A stretch of 64,000 nucleotides of DNA from NCBI GenBank assembly GCA_963830385.1, contig CAWHMD010000008.1, positions 372,001-436,000 of the forward strand, in the 5' to 3' direction. Each line of letters starts with the position of its first letter. The stretch's first letter is position 1. Both the position numbers and the translations under genes were made by a program. Positions 50,730 to 58,736 of the stretch are shown piece by piece. This DNA is from Bog-532 sp963830385 (GTDB lineage: Bacteria; Actinomycetota; Actinomycetes; Streptosporangiales; Streptosporangiaceae). Below the pieces are notes generated by a model, which did no database searches, was not told where the DNA came from, and saw only the letters and a program-made list of their open reading frames with translations.

Positions 50730-51473
50730 ATGGCGACTCGAAGCAGGGTGCGCGCCGCCTTGGCCACGGTCGAGGCCGCCGACGCATCCGTGAGCCTCAC
50801 CGATCTGCCCGGCCTTGTCCTGCCCGCGCTGGTGGAGACGGTCGGTGCCGAGTCGGCCCTGTGGACGGAACTCGATCTGGCCGCCACGCCACTGCCTACC
50901 CGGCTCGTCTGTTATCCCGATCCTTTTCTCGACGCCGGAGCCGCCGCCGCGGTCGAGCGCAACGTGCCGGACTTCCCGCTGACCCGGCACACCCGTCCCG
51001 GCGGCCCCGGCAACCCGGTCCGCCGGTCAGACCTGCAGAGCATGGCCAGCTTCCGTAGCAGCGGCATGTACGCAGACGTCGCGCGGAAACTGGGTGTCAA
51101 CCAGATGGTCGCCATGGCGATGACGTCCGGCCCGCTGCACGTCTGCGTAGCGCTGAACCGGGCACACCATGACTTTTCCCCGGCCGATGTCGACCTGCTC
51201 ACCCAGCTTCGGCCGTTGCTGACGCACCGCCTGGCTCAGCTGTCGGCGTCGCGGGGTGCCTCCGGCCAGGGCGCCCCGGCCATGCTCACGATGCGCCAGC
51301 AGCAGGTGCTCGCCCTGGTGGCCGAAGGGCTCACCGATGCGGCGATCGCTCATCGGCTGGGCTGCCGCCCGCGGACGGTCGACAAGCACCTGGAACACAT
51401 CTACCGGAAGCTGGGTGTGACGTGCCGGACCGCCGCCATGGCGGCCGCGGCTACTTCTTCCGGGCCACCGTGA
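50730..51473 (+). CDS. LuxR-type helix-turn-helix regulator
   Basis: 247 residues. C-terminal LuxR domain LTMRQQQVLALVAEGLTDAA, then RLGCRPRTVDKHLEHIYRKL. The N-terminal 175 residues are a GAF-like or unclassified sensor region (PALVETVGAESALWTELD), lacking receiver aspartates. ATG 50730 has GGGGGAG 3 nt upstream. Divergent from the methyltransferase gene, which it may control. Its 3' end overlaps the convergent O-methyltransferase by 23 bp. Confidence 0.9.
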   Translation: MATRSRVRAALATVEAADASVSLTDLPGLVLPALVETVGAESALWTELDLAATPLPTRLVCYPDPFLDAGAAAAVERNVPDFPLTRHTRPGGPGNPVRRSDLQSMASFRSSGMYADVARKLGVNQMVAMAMTSGPLHVCVALNRAHHDFSPADVDLLTQLRPLLTHRLAQLSASRGASGQGAPAMLTMRQQQVLALVAEGLTDAAIAHRLGCRPRTVDKHLEHIYRKLGVTCRTAAMAAAATSSGPP

Positions 51474-52104
51474 GGCCGTCGCCGAGCGGGAGCATGACGA
51501 TATCGACGCGATCGTCGGCGGCCGCCCGGTCGTTGAAGTCCCGGACCCCCTGAACGATTTCGCTCTCGTTGCCGGCGTCGATGACCCGGCCGTGGGAGAA
51601 CGTGTTGTCGACGAGGACGACGCCGCCGGGCCGGACCCGGGGCACGACCTCGTTCCAGTAGGGCGTGTAACCCGGCGCGTCGATGAACACGATGTCGAAC
51701 TGGGGGCCCGGTGGCAGCGCCCGCACGGTGTCCAGGGCCGGCCCGAGCCGCAGCTCGATCATGGGCGCCAGGCCCGCCCGGTCCCAGTACTTGCGGGCCA
51801 CCGAGGTCCACTCGTCGCTGATGTCGCAGCACAGCAGGTGGCCGCCGGCGGCCAGGCCGCGGGCCAGGCAGATCGACGAATAGCCGGTGAACGTGCCGAT
51901 CTCCAGGCCGCTGCGGGCCCCGATGAGCTGGGCGATCATCGTCATCAGGGTGCCTTGCTCGGGCGCGATGGCCAGCGAGCGCTCGTTCGGGAACCATTCG
52001 GCAGTCTCGTGCGCGAGCTCGCGCAAGATGGCGTCGGGCGGGGTGCTGTGCGCGCAAAGGTACGCGTTCAGGTGCAGGCCGATATGCTCACTTCGCTGCG
52101 ACAC
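51451..52104 (-). CDS. O-methyltransferase (catechol-O-methyltransferase-like)
   Basis: 217 residues. Class I SAM domain of the Methyltransf_3 type: SGLEIGTFTGYSSICLARGL (motif I), CCDISDEWTSVARKYW, FDIVFIDAPGYTPYWNEVVP and GGVVLVDNTFSHGRV. These enzymes methylate hydroxyls of catechols, caffeoyl compounds or natural products with Mg2+ via the DA and DN residues seen here. GTG 52104. Convergent overlap with the LuxR gene. Confidence 0.92.
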   Translation of the reverse strand: MSQRSEHIGLHLNAYLCAHSTPPDAILRELAHETAEWFPNERSLAIAPEQGTLMTMIAQLIGARSGLEIGTFTGYSSICLARGLAAGGHLLCCDISDEWTSVARKYWDRAGLAPMIELRLGPALDTVRALPPGPQFDIVFIDAPGYTPYWNEVVPRVRPGGVVLVDNTFSHGRVIDAGNESEIVQGVRDFNDRAAADDRVDIVMLPLGDGLTVARKK

Positions 52105-52167
52105 ACGCCTAACTTAACCGACCTGGGCCGGCCTACGCCTTTTCCGGAGTGCACTAGCCTGGGGCGC

Positions 52168-53223
52168 ATGGTGACGCAGGGGTCGGCCCCCACGGTCAGT
52201 GCGGCGGCCGCACACATCCCCAGCCCGTCGGTGAGCGGCTTCCACATCGGGCCCGCGTTCATCCATTACTACGCGGTGATGTACCTGATCGGCATCGCCG
52301 CCGCGATCTACATCACCCGGCGCCGCTGGATCCGCGCGGGCGGCGATCCGGAGCTGATGTACGACGTCGCCATGTGGGCCGTGCCGGCCGGCATCATCGG
52401 CGGCCGCATCTACTTCGACATCACCACCCCGGCCTACATCCCGCACGTCTGGTACGGCGTGCTCGCGGTGTGGGACGGCGGCCTCGGCATCTGGGGCGCG
52501 ATCCCGGTCGCGGTGCTGGTCGGCGTCTGGCGGGTGCGCCGGTTCGGCGGCAGCATCTCGATGGCCATGGACGCGGTGGCGCCCGCGCTGCTGGTCGCCC
52601 AGAGCATCGGCCGCGTCGGCAACTACTTCAACAAGGAGTTGTTCGGCGGCCCGACCAGCCTGCCGTGGGGGCTGGAGATCCCGCTGGCCTACCGGCCGGC
52701 CGGCTACACCGCGTTCGCCTACTTCCAGCCCACTTTCCTGTACGAGCTGATCTGGGACGTCGCGCTGGCCGCGTTCCTGGTCTGGCTCGGCCACCACGCC
52801 AAGATCTTCGCGCCCGGCCTGTTCGCGCTGTACGTGACCGGGTATTCGGCGTTCCGCATCTTCGAGGAGTCGCTCCGGGTCGACCCCTCCCAGCACTTCC
52901 TGGGCTTGCGGCTCAACCTGTACGTCGCCTGCATCCTGACGCTGGCCGGGGCAACCTGGTTCTATCTCATCCAGCGACGCGGCCGCCGCCGGGCCATCGA
53001 GGGCCTGCCGGCTCCCGAGCTCGCGGCCGGCAACGCCCAGCCCAGCTATCAGGCCCGGATCGCCCAGTCCGATGGCGTGCTGAGCGAGGCGGCCGCCGCT
53101 GGCGACGCCGCCCCCGAGCCCGCCGCGGGCAGCGCGGACGCGCCGGAGACGGCGGACGCGCCGGAGACGGAGGCCCCCGAGGCGGCCGGCAAGACCGGCA
53201 CCGACGAGCCCGTCACCGACTAG
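52168..53223 (+). CDS. lgt: Prolipoprotein diacylglyceryl transferase
   Basis: 351 residues. Lgt adds diacylglycerol from phosphatidylglycerol to the lipobox cysteine of secreted lipoproteins. Seven helices; essential segments: IHYYAVMYLIGIAAA (His-Tyr of helix 1), GGRIYFDI, WDGGLGIWGA, the Lgt signature SIGRVGNYFNKELFGGPTSL and QPTFLYELIWD. The last 70 residues form an acidic Ala/Pro/Glu-rich tail with ADAPET repeats, common in actinobacterial Lgt. ATG 52168 chosen; the next codon is GTG. Divergent from the O-methyltransferase. Confidence 0.96.
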   Translation: MVTQGSAPTVSAAAAHIPSPSVSGFHIGPAFIHYYAVMYLIGIAAAIYITRRRWIRAGGDPELMYDVAMWAVPAGIIGGRIYFDITTPAYIPHVWYGVLAVWDGGLGIWGAIPVAVLVGVWRVRRFGGSISMAMDAVAPALLVAQSIGRVGNYFNKELFGGPTSLPWGLEIPLAYRPAGYTAFAYFQPTFLYELIWDVALAAFLVWLGHHAKIFAPGLFALYVTGYSAFRIFEESLRVDPSQHFLGLRLNLYVACILTLAGATWFYLIQRRGRRRAIEGLPAPELAAGNAQPSYQARIAQSDGVLSEAAAAGDAAPEPAAGSADAPETADAPETEAPEAAGKTGTDEPVTD

Positions 53224-53300
53224 GCCGCCCCGCGCCCCGTCACACTTTCGCGTCCCCGGACGTCATATCGCTGAGGAATGAATCAGCGAGGAGGACGACG

Positions 53301-53780
53301 ATGGACGCACGTCTCGATTTCTTCGGCAGCGAGCAGGCCGTGAAGTTCGCCAAGCGCCTCAACGCGGCGGCGGCCGTGCTGACCGGCTCCGGCCTGCCCA
53401 CGGCCACCCAGGAGCTCGTAAAGCTGCGGGCCAGCCAGATCAACGGCTGCGGCGTGTGCACCGACATGCACTACAAGGACGCCATCGCAGCGGGGGAGGA
53501 CCCGCTGCGGCTGAACCTGGTCGCCGCCTGGCGTGAGGCCAAGCTGTTCACCGAGGCCGAGCGGGCCGCGCTGGAACTGGCCGAGCAGGGCACCCGCATC
53601 GCCGACGCGGCCGGCGGGGTCAGCGACGAGGCCTGGGCCAACGCGGCCAAGCACTACGACGACGATCAGCTGATGGCGCTGGTGGGGGTCATCGCCATCA
53701 TCAACACCTACAACCGGCTGAACGTCATCCTGCAGGTGCCCGCGGGCGACTACCAGCCTGGCCAGTTCGACCAGCTCTGA
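53301..53780 (+). CDS. Carboxymuconolactone decarboxylase family protein (AhpD-like)
   Basis: 159 residues. All-helical CMD fold with the redox motif NGCGVCTDMHYKDA (CxxC plus His), the AhpD-type peroxidase active site. Likely an alkylhydroperoxidase or related thiol reductant protein. A GAGGAGGACGACG leader precedes ATG 53301. It follows lgt by 77 bp and ends in a strong bidirectional terminator. Confidence 0.9.
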   Translation: MDARLDFFGSEQAVKFAKRLNAAAAVLTGSGLPTATQELVKLRASQINGCGVCTDMHYKDAIAAGEDPLRLNLVAAWREAKLFTEAERAALELAEQGTRIADAAGGVSDEAWANAAKHYDDDQLMALVGVIAIINTYNRLNVILQVPAGDYQPGQFDQL

Positions 53781-53790
53781 CCAGGAAACA

Positions 53791-53821
53791 AGTGGCCCCC
53801 GCCCAGACGGCGGGGGCCACT
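53791..53821. terminator. Strong bidirectional terminator
   Basis: AGTGGCCCCCGCC pairs perfectly over 13 bp with GGCGGGGGCCACT around a CAGAC loop. It lies between the convergent AhpD-like and KamA-family genes. Confidence 0.8.
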
Positions 53822-53842
53822 GCGTTGCTGCGGCGAGGCGAT

Positions 53843-55228
53843 CTACCCGGCCAGCGAGTCCAGGGGGGCCGTCGCCCTGGACGGCGTCCGGCGCCACCAG
53901 TCCTGGCCGCGCTCGGGCAGCATGTAGATCGGGTCGTAGTAGGCGTACTCGCGGCTGGTGGCCAGCTCGTCTTCGCCTTCGACGGCGGTCCGGTAGTTCT
54001 TGGTCCAGTAGGAGATGCCCAGCTCGGTGTCGTAGCGCGAGACCTGGTGCACCCAGCGCTTGCCGACGTAGGGAACGTCGCAGACCACCCGGGGGGTGGC
54101 GAAGCCAGGCAGGTAGCCCATGATCTGGTGCTGCAGCTGCTGGGCCTCACCGACCGTCAGCCGCCAGTGTTCGCTGCCGGGGATCATGTCGCACATGTAG
54201 AAGTAGTACGGCATGATCTTGGCCTCATCGAGCAGCGCGAAGCACAGGTCGAGCATCGCGGGCACGCTGTCGTTGACCCCGCGCAGCAGCACGCCCTGGT
54301 TGCGGACATCCCGGATGCCGGTGTCGAGCATGGCCCGGGCCGCCTTGGCCACCAGCGGGGTGACCGACTGGGCGCTGTTCACGTGGGTGTGGATGGCGAT
54401 GCTGACGCCGCGGCTTGAGGCGGTGGCCGCCAGCCGGGACATCCCGGCCCGTACCTCGTCCGACAGCCAGTGCTGGGGCAGGCCCATCAGCGCCTTGCTG
54501 GCCAGCCGGATGTCGCGGATCGACTCGATGTCCAGCAGCGCGGCCACGAACTCCTCCAGCCGCGGCCAGGGCAGGTTGGCCACGTCACCGCCGGAGACGA
54601 CCACGTCGCGAACGCCGGGGGTGCGGCGCAGGTAGTCGATCATCGCGCCCAGCCGGTCCGGCCGGGTGAGGGTGAACTTGTGCTTGTCGGCGGCCGGGGT
54701 CGGGTTGCCGACCAGGTCCATCCGGGTGCAGTGCCCGCAGTACTGCGGGCAGGTGGGCAGCACCTCGGCCAGCACCTTGGTCGGGTAGCGGTGGGTCAGC
54801 CCCTCGACCGCCCACATCTCCGCCTCGTGCAGCGAGTCCCGCTGCGCGTACGGATGGGACGGCCAGTCGGCACGCCGGTCGCTCAGCACCGGGATCATGT
54901 AGCGGCGCACCGGGTCCGCGTAGAACGCGTCGGTGAACCCCGGGTCAGACGCGGCTACACCCGGCGCCATGGTGTTCAGCATCTGGGGCGGAACCAGCAT
55001 CGACATGGTGGCCCGCGACCGCTGGTCCTGGTCCAGGTCGGCGAAGAACGTCTCGGCCAGGCCGTCGCCGGCCACCTGGCGCAGCTGGCGCGCGTTCTTG
55101 ACGCAGTGCGCCCGCTGCCACTGCACGGACTCCCAGTCGGCCGCGCTGACGTCGGCCCAGCCCGGGAAACGGCGCCAGTCGGGCTCGGTCAGCTCCCGGC
55201 GCTGGTACACGTATGGCTGATCGATCAT
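53843..55228 (-). CDS. kamA: KamA-family radical SAM aminomutase
   Basis: 461 residues. Resembles lysine 2,3-aminomutase, which uses SAM, a [4Fe-4S] cluster and PLP to turn L-lysine into beta-lysine. Cluster cysteines are C160, C164 and C167 in TCPQYCGHCTRMD. Also seen: DVVVSGGDVANLPW, SIAIHTHVNSAQSVTP and NQGVLLRGVNDSVPAMLDL. The expected PLP-lysine motif (GGGGK) is replaced by VCDVPYVGKRWVHQ, and SGGDVANL replaces the usual SGGDPL, so the substrate may differ from lysine. ATG 55228. No acetyltransferase or EF-P gene adjoins. Confidence 0.85.
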   Translation of the reverse strand: MIDQPYVYQRRELTEPDWRRFPGWADVSAADWESVQWQRAHCVKNARQLRQVAGDGLAETFFADLDQDQRSRATMSMLVPPQMLNTMAPGVAASDPGFTDAFYADPVRRYMIPVLSDRRADWPSHPYAQRDSLHEAEMWAVEGLTHRYPTKVLAEVLPTCPQYCGHCTRMDLVGNPTPAADKHKFTLTRPDRLGAMIDYLRRTPGVRDVVVSGGDVANLPWPRLEEFVAALLDIESIRDIRLASKALMGLPQHWLSDEVRAGMSRLAATASSRGVSIAIHTHVNSAQSVTPLVAKAARAMLDTGIRDVRNQGVLLRGVNDSVPAMLDLCFALLDEAKIMPYYFYMCDMIPGSEHWRLTVGEAQQLQHQIMGYLPGFATPRVVCDVPYVGKRWVHQVSRYDTELGISYWTKNYRTAVEGEDELATSREYAYYDPIYMLPERGQDWWRRTPSRATAPLDSLAG

Positions 55229-55313
55229 GTTCGCCTCCCCGTCTGGTAGCGGCTACGGATAATCTTCACTTTTTCTTATCCTAATGAAGAACTTTCCGTT
55301 AACCTAGCCTCGA

Positions 55314-55332
55314 AACAAGAAAATCTCTTGTT
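55314..55332. promoter_or_regulatory. Candidate operator dyad upstream of kamA
   Basis: AACAAGA, spacer AAATC, TCTTGTT is a perfect 7-bp inverted repeat about 86 bp before the kamA start, within an AT-rich stretch (55255-55335) that probably contains the kamA promoter. Confidence 0.4.
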
Positions 55333-55512
55333 GCAGGCGGAATCCACGCCATGTTACCTACGCATCGCATCTGCCTTCGCCGCCGAACGGGACGGGTAAC
55401 GGTTCGGTAGCAAATCCCGATCGGGTCCCGGCCGGGAGCAGCCAGAGCCCGGCCTGCCGACTGTCCAGCTCTCACTACGAAGAGTGCCAGGTCAGTGACG
55501 TCTCCCGGGGGG

Positions 55513-55540
55513 TTGACATCGCTGCCAACAGGGGTAAGTT
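55513..55540 (+). promoter_or_regulatory. Vegetative-type promoter
   Basis: TTGACA (55513-55518), 16 bp spacer, TAAGTT (55535-55540) fits the actinobacterial housekeeping consensus. No gene starts for nearly 390 bp, so transcription from here would produce a long leader or a small RNA before the mannose synthase gene. Confidence 0.5.
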
Positions 55541-55699
55541 TCTGCCCACGGTCCAGACCCGGGCGGGCTAGCTGGAGCTAGCTGGCCGGCCGCGATCTGG
55601 CCCGCATCGGGGTGGGGGCGATCGCATCCAGCCGCTTTCTGCTCAGCTGCGGTGACATGGGCTGCTACGCGGCACCTGCTAGACGGGGGATTGGGCTTG

Positions 55700-55792
55700 G
55701 GAAAGGATCCGGGCGGCCAGTAGACAACGGAGGCCGAGCTCGTTGCCGGCGGGACGGCCCCCGGTCCGAAGGTGCGGCCCGGATCCTTTTCC
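55700..55792 (+). ncRNA. Candidate structured RNA or leader element
   Basis: GGAAAGGATCCGGGC (55700-55714) pairs with GCCCGGATCCTTTTCC (55777-55792) with one bulged base. The 62-nt apical part has further complementarity (CAACG / CGTTG). It lies in a 699-bp stretch without a supported gene (55229-55927), downstream of the promoter at 55513 and before the polyprenol-phosphate mannose synthase gene. Another short stem (GCTAGC, TGGA, GCTAGC) lies at 55567-55582. I recognise no known RNA family; a 5' regulatory leader or a free small RNA are equal options. Confidence 0.4.
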
Positions 55793-55927
55793 TTCCCCAG
55801 GGTGACTTCTTTCCCCCCGTGGCGGTCCAGACCCATAGGGAACCCTAAGCTTCGCCTGGGCGTTGGATGACCGCCAGCCGATATCCTTATCGGCCTAACC
55901 CGCACAGCCAGGCGAAGGGCAGGGAGC

Positions 55928-56668
55928 GTGGCAGAGCCCACATCACCCATCGAGCGCGTTGCCGTCGTCATGCCGACGTACGAAGAGCGGCAGAACCTGG
56001 AGTCCATCGCCGCTCGCCTGCGCGGTGCGGTGCCGGACGCCGATCTGCTCGTCGTCGACGACAACAGCCCCGATGGGACCGGCGACCTGGCCGACAAGCT
56101 CTCTGAGGCCGACCCGCACATCCAGGTGCTGCACCGGACCGACAAGGCCGGTCTCGGGCCCGCCTACATCGCCGGGTTCCGCTGGGCGCTGGAGCGCGGT
56201 TACGACGCCGTGGTGGAGATGGATGCGGACGGATCCCACCAGCCCGAGCAGCTGCCGGCCCTGCTGGCCGCCCTCGGCGACGCCGACGGCGTGATCGGGT
56301 CCCGCTGGGTGCCGGGCGGGAAGCTGCTGAACTGGCCGAAGTCGCGTGAGGTGCTGTCGCGGACGGCGAACGTGTACACCCGGCTGATGCTGGGCCTCAC
56401 GATCAAGGACGCCACCGGCGGCTACCGCGCCTACCGCGCGTCGGCCCTCCGGGCGATCAGCCTGGACACGGTGGAGTCGGCCGGTTACTGCTTTCAGATC
56501 GACCTGACCCTGCGGATAATCCAGGCCGGCCTGCGCATCGTGGAGGTACCGATCACGTTCGTCGAGCGCGAGCGGGGCGCCAGCAAGATGAGCCGCGCGA
56601 TCATCGGTGAGGCGTTCCTGCGGGTGGCCCAGTGGGGCATCAGGGCGCGCCTGCACCGGAAACCCTGA
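55928..56668 (+). CDS. Polyprenol monophosphomannose synthase
   Basis: 246 residues. GT2 enzyme making polyprenol-phosphate mannose from GDP-mannose, the donor for GT-C mannosyltransferases such as the two GT87 proteins in this window. Seen: VVMPTYEERQNLESIAARL, LLVVDDNSPDGTGDLADKL (DxD-like site), EMDADGSHQPEQLPALLAAL, GSRWVPGGKL and VEVPITFVERERGASKMSRA. The Lnt-like half found in some mycobacterial Ppm1 proteins is absent. GTG 55928 with AGGGAG directly upstream. Confidence 0.94.
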   Translation: MAEPTSPIERVAVVMPTYEERQNLESIAARLRGAVPDADLLVVDDNSPDGTGDLADKLSEADPHIQVLHRTDKAGLGPAYIAGFRWALERGYDAVVEMDADGSHQPEQLPALLAALGDADGVIGSRWVPGGKLLNWPKSREVLSRTANVYTRLMLGLTIKDATGGYRAYRASALRAISLDTVESAGYCFQIDLTLRIIQAGLRIVEVPITFVERERGASKMSRAIIGEAFLRVAQWGIRARLHRKP

Positions 56669-56680
56669 AAACGTAAAGCA

Positions 56681-56705
56681 GGGCAGGCGTCATGGGCGCC
56701 TGCCC
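56681..56705. terminator. Bidirectional terminator
   Basis: GGGCAGGCG pairs with CGCCTGCCC (9 bp) around a 7-nt loop, between the convergent mannose synthase and rbpA genes. Confidence 0.75.
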
Positions 56706-56737
56706 GGCTCCTTCCACGTCTCTTTTACCAGTTGTTG

Positions 56738-57118
56738 TCAGGCACTCTTGCGCTGACGGCGACTGGTGTCGCTCGCCGCGGGTGCGCCGCGCCGTCCCCT
56801 GATGACTTCGAGCCGCTCCGCCAGGACCGCCTCGAGATCAGCCACGGTCCGCCGCTCGAGCAGCATGTCCCAGTGGCTGCGCGGGGGCTTGACCTTCTTC
56901 GGGGCAGGTGACTCGCCCGTCGCCGCGAAGGCGACCGCACCACAGACCCGGCACTCCCAAGTTGGGGGGAGTTCCGCCTCTGCAGCGAAGGGCACGGTAA
57001 AGTGGTGGCCCTTGGGGCAGTCGAAAGCGACCTCTTGCCGCGGGGCGAGGTCGGTGTTGCGGTCGTTCTCATAGCTCGTGGATCCGAGCCGAGTACCGCG
57101 TAGTGCGCGTTCGGCCAT
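56738..57118 (-). CDS. rbpA: RNA polymerase-binding protein RbpA
   Basis: 126 residues. RbpA binds RNA polymerase and principal sigma factors, stabilising open promoter complexes in actinobacteria. Seen: the N-terminal ALRGTRLGSTSYENDRN arm, the zinc-binding core FDCPKGHHFTVPF with WECRVCG (Cys, His, Cys, Cys) and the sigma-interacting helix KPPRSHWDMLLERRTVADLE. GGGAGG lies 10 nt before ATG 57118. A sigma-R type promoter stands upstream, as for rbpA in Streptomyces. Confidence 0.96.
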   Translation of the reverse strand: MAERALRGTRLGSTSYENDRNTDLAPRQEVAFDCPKGHHFTVPFAAEAELPPTWECRVCGAVAFAATGESPAPKKVKPPRSHWDMLLERRTVADLEAVLAERLEVIRGRRGAPAASDTSRRQRKSA

Positions 57119-57160
57119 TAGGGTGGTGCCTCCCAAGCGCTCAGCCGTCTTGAGTTTCTC

Positions 57161-57186
57161 AACGCCGAATACCCGAACAAGATTCC
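57161..57186 (-). promoter_or_regulatory. Sigma-R type promoter of rbpA
   Basis: On the minus strand GGAAT (57186-57182) and GTT (57163-57161) are separated by exactly 18 bp, the consensus of the SigR/SigH thiol-stress sigma factors. The predicted start would give a leader of about 35 nt before rbpA. The rest of the 200-bp gap to the GDPD gene shows nothing else. Confidence 0.75.
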
Positions 57187-57318
57187 CGATTACACGCCCG
57201 TCCAACCCTGTTAGCGTGCCGGAAAACCACTGGGAGCACCGATCTGGGACCAAGGTCCCGGCCCCGCACGTGCGCTGGGGCGGCGGCAGCGGCGTCAGTC
57301 TCAGGAAGCCCAGGGGCC

Positions 57319-58161
57319 TCAGGAGACCCAGAGACCCCGTTCGGTGAGCAATTCCCGCAGCAGCACCGTCTCGTCGGTCATGATGCCGTCGGCGCCCAGG
57401 TTCAGGGCCCGCTCCATGTCGTGGCGCCGGTTGAGGGTCCACACGTGCACCTGGAGGCCCGCCTCGTGCGCCGTGCGGATGAACGAAGTGGTGGCGATCT
57501 GGATCGGGATCTGCGCGCAGGCCACGCCGGTGCTGGCCAGCTTGGCCGTCAGCGCGTCCCCGAACCGGGGGATGCCACCGGTCAGCCGCAGCGCCGCCAC
57601 CCCGGCCGGGGACAGCGCCATGCACACCGGCCGGTCCAGCAGCGCCCGGGCGGCGTGCAGCCGCCGGGCCGAGAACGAGGTCACGCACACCCGGTCCCAG
57701 GCGCCGGTCCGCCGCAGCATGTCCATCATCGGCCGGATGGCTAGCACGTCCTTCAGGTCCACGTTGAACCGCAGGTCCGGCCAGGCCATGATCAGGTCTT
57801 CGATCAGCGGGATCTCCTCGGTGCCGCCGATCCGGGCCCGGGCCACGTCCTTGTACGGCATCGCGGCGATCCGGCCCTTGCGGTCGGTCACCCGGTCCAG
57901 GGTCCGGTCGTGGAAGGCCAGCAGGATGCCGTCCTCGGTCGCCCGGGCATCGGTCTCCAGGTGGGTGTAACCGAGGCCGATGGCGTGCTCGAAGGCGGCC
58001 CAGGAGTTCTCCGGCTGGTGCGCGGCGCCTCCGCGGTGCGCGAACGCGATGGGAAGCGCTTGGTCGAGGTAGGCGACGGGGCGGCGTTGTTCAACGTCTG
58101 CTCGCAGCACGTCTCCAGTGTTGAGGGGCCGTGAGTACCTGGGGTGAACAGCGCGGTGCAT
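57319..58161 (-). CDS. Glycerophosphodiester phosphodiesterase
   Basis: 280 residues. Hydrolyses glycerophosphodiesters to glycerol-3-phosphate and an alcohol. GDPD features: IAFAHRGGAAHQPENSWAAF (HRG and N motifs), LETDARATEDGILLAFHDRT (metal ligands Glu, Asp and catalytic His), FNVDLKD and HVWTLNRRHDMERALNLGAD. No signal peptide, so cytoplasmic. ATG 58161 lies 5 bp after the SpoU stop, placing it last in a minus-strand operon reaching back to 60146. Confidence 0.92.
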   Translation of the reverse strand: MHRAVHPRYSRPLNTGDVLRADVEQRRPVAYLDQALPIAFAHRGGAAHQPENSWAAFEHAIGLGYTHLETDARATEDGILLAFHDRTLDRVTDRKGRIAAMPYKDVARARIGGTEEIPLIEDLIMAWPDLRFNVDLKDVLAIRPMMDMLRRTGAWDRVCVTSFSARRLHAARALLDRPVCMALSPAGVAALRLTGGIPRFGDALTAKLASTGVACAQIPIQIATTSFIRTAHEAGLQVHVWTLNRRHDMERALNLGADGIMTDETVLLRELLTERGLWVS

Positions 58162-58166
58162 CCCGC

Positions 58167-58736
58167 TTAGCTTTCGGTGTCCGCTGGTCTCGCCTTTTCC
58201 CACTCGCGGCGGCGGGTGTCGGCCAGGGCGATGGCCGCCGCGACCGCTACGTTGAGTGAGCCTACCCGGCCCACCTGGGGGATGTAGGCGGCCGCGTCGC
58301 AGACCGCCAGCAGCGCGGGGGAGCAGCCGTGGTCCTCGTTGCCGATGGCCAGGCACACGTCGCCGTCCAGCGGCGCCTCGAACAGCGGGACGGCCCCGGA
58401 CGCCAGCTCGATCGCCACCACCCGCATCCCGGCCGCGGCCGCCGACCGGGCCGCGTCGGCCGGGCCCGCCTCGCGCTCCCAGGACAGGAACCGCTCGGTG
58501 CCGAGCGCGGTCTTGCGGACCGACGGATGGTCCAGCGGGGCGCTGTTGCCGCACAGCCACACGTGCTCGACGCCGAACGCCGCGGCCGACCGGACGATCG
58601 AGCCGACGTTGAACGGCTGGGTCACCGAGTCCAGCAGCAGCGCCACCCTGGCCTGCGTCCCCCGCCGCCAGGCCCGGTTGAGCCGCTTGACCTCGGTCGG
58701 CCGCAGCTGGCGCGGCCGGTTCTCCGGCTCCGTCAT
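58167..58736 (-). CDS. TrmH/SpoU family RNA 2'-O-methyltransferase
   Basis: 189 residues. SPOUT knot methyltransferase: motif 1 LDSVTQPFNVGSIVRSAAAF, motif 2 CLAIGNEDHGCSP and motif 3 YIPQVGRVGSLNVAVAAAIA form the SAM-binding knot and active site. It lacks an N-terminal RNA-binding domain, like TrmH/TrmL-type enzymes, so tRNA ribose methylation is most likely. The start overlaps the upstream RsmC-like gene by 4 bp. Confidence 0.93.
   Translation of the reverse strand: MTEPENRPRQLRPTEVKRLNRAWRRGTQARVALLLDSVTQPFNVGSIVRSAAAFGVEHVWLCGNSAPLDHPSVRKTALGTERFLSWEREAGPADAARSAAAAGMRVVAIELASGAVPLFEAPLDGDVCLAIGNEDHGCSPALLAVCDAAAYIPQVGRVGSLNVAVAAAIALADTRRREWEKARPADTES

Noticed and set aside
55612..55848. 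78-residue open frame in the leader of the mannose synthase gene
   Set aside because: No recognisable domain or clear ribosome site, and the DNA is better explained by the inverted-repeat structure at 55700-55792; a leader peptide cannot be excluded.
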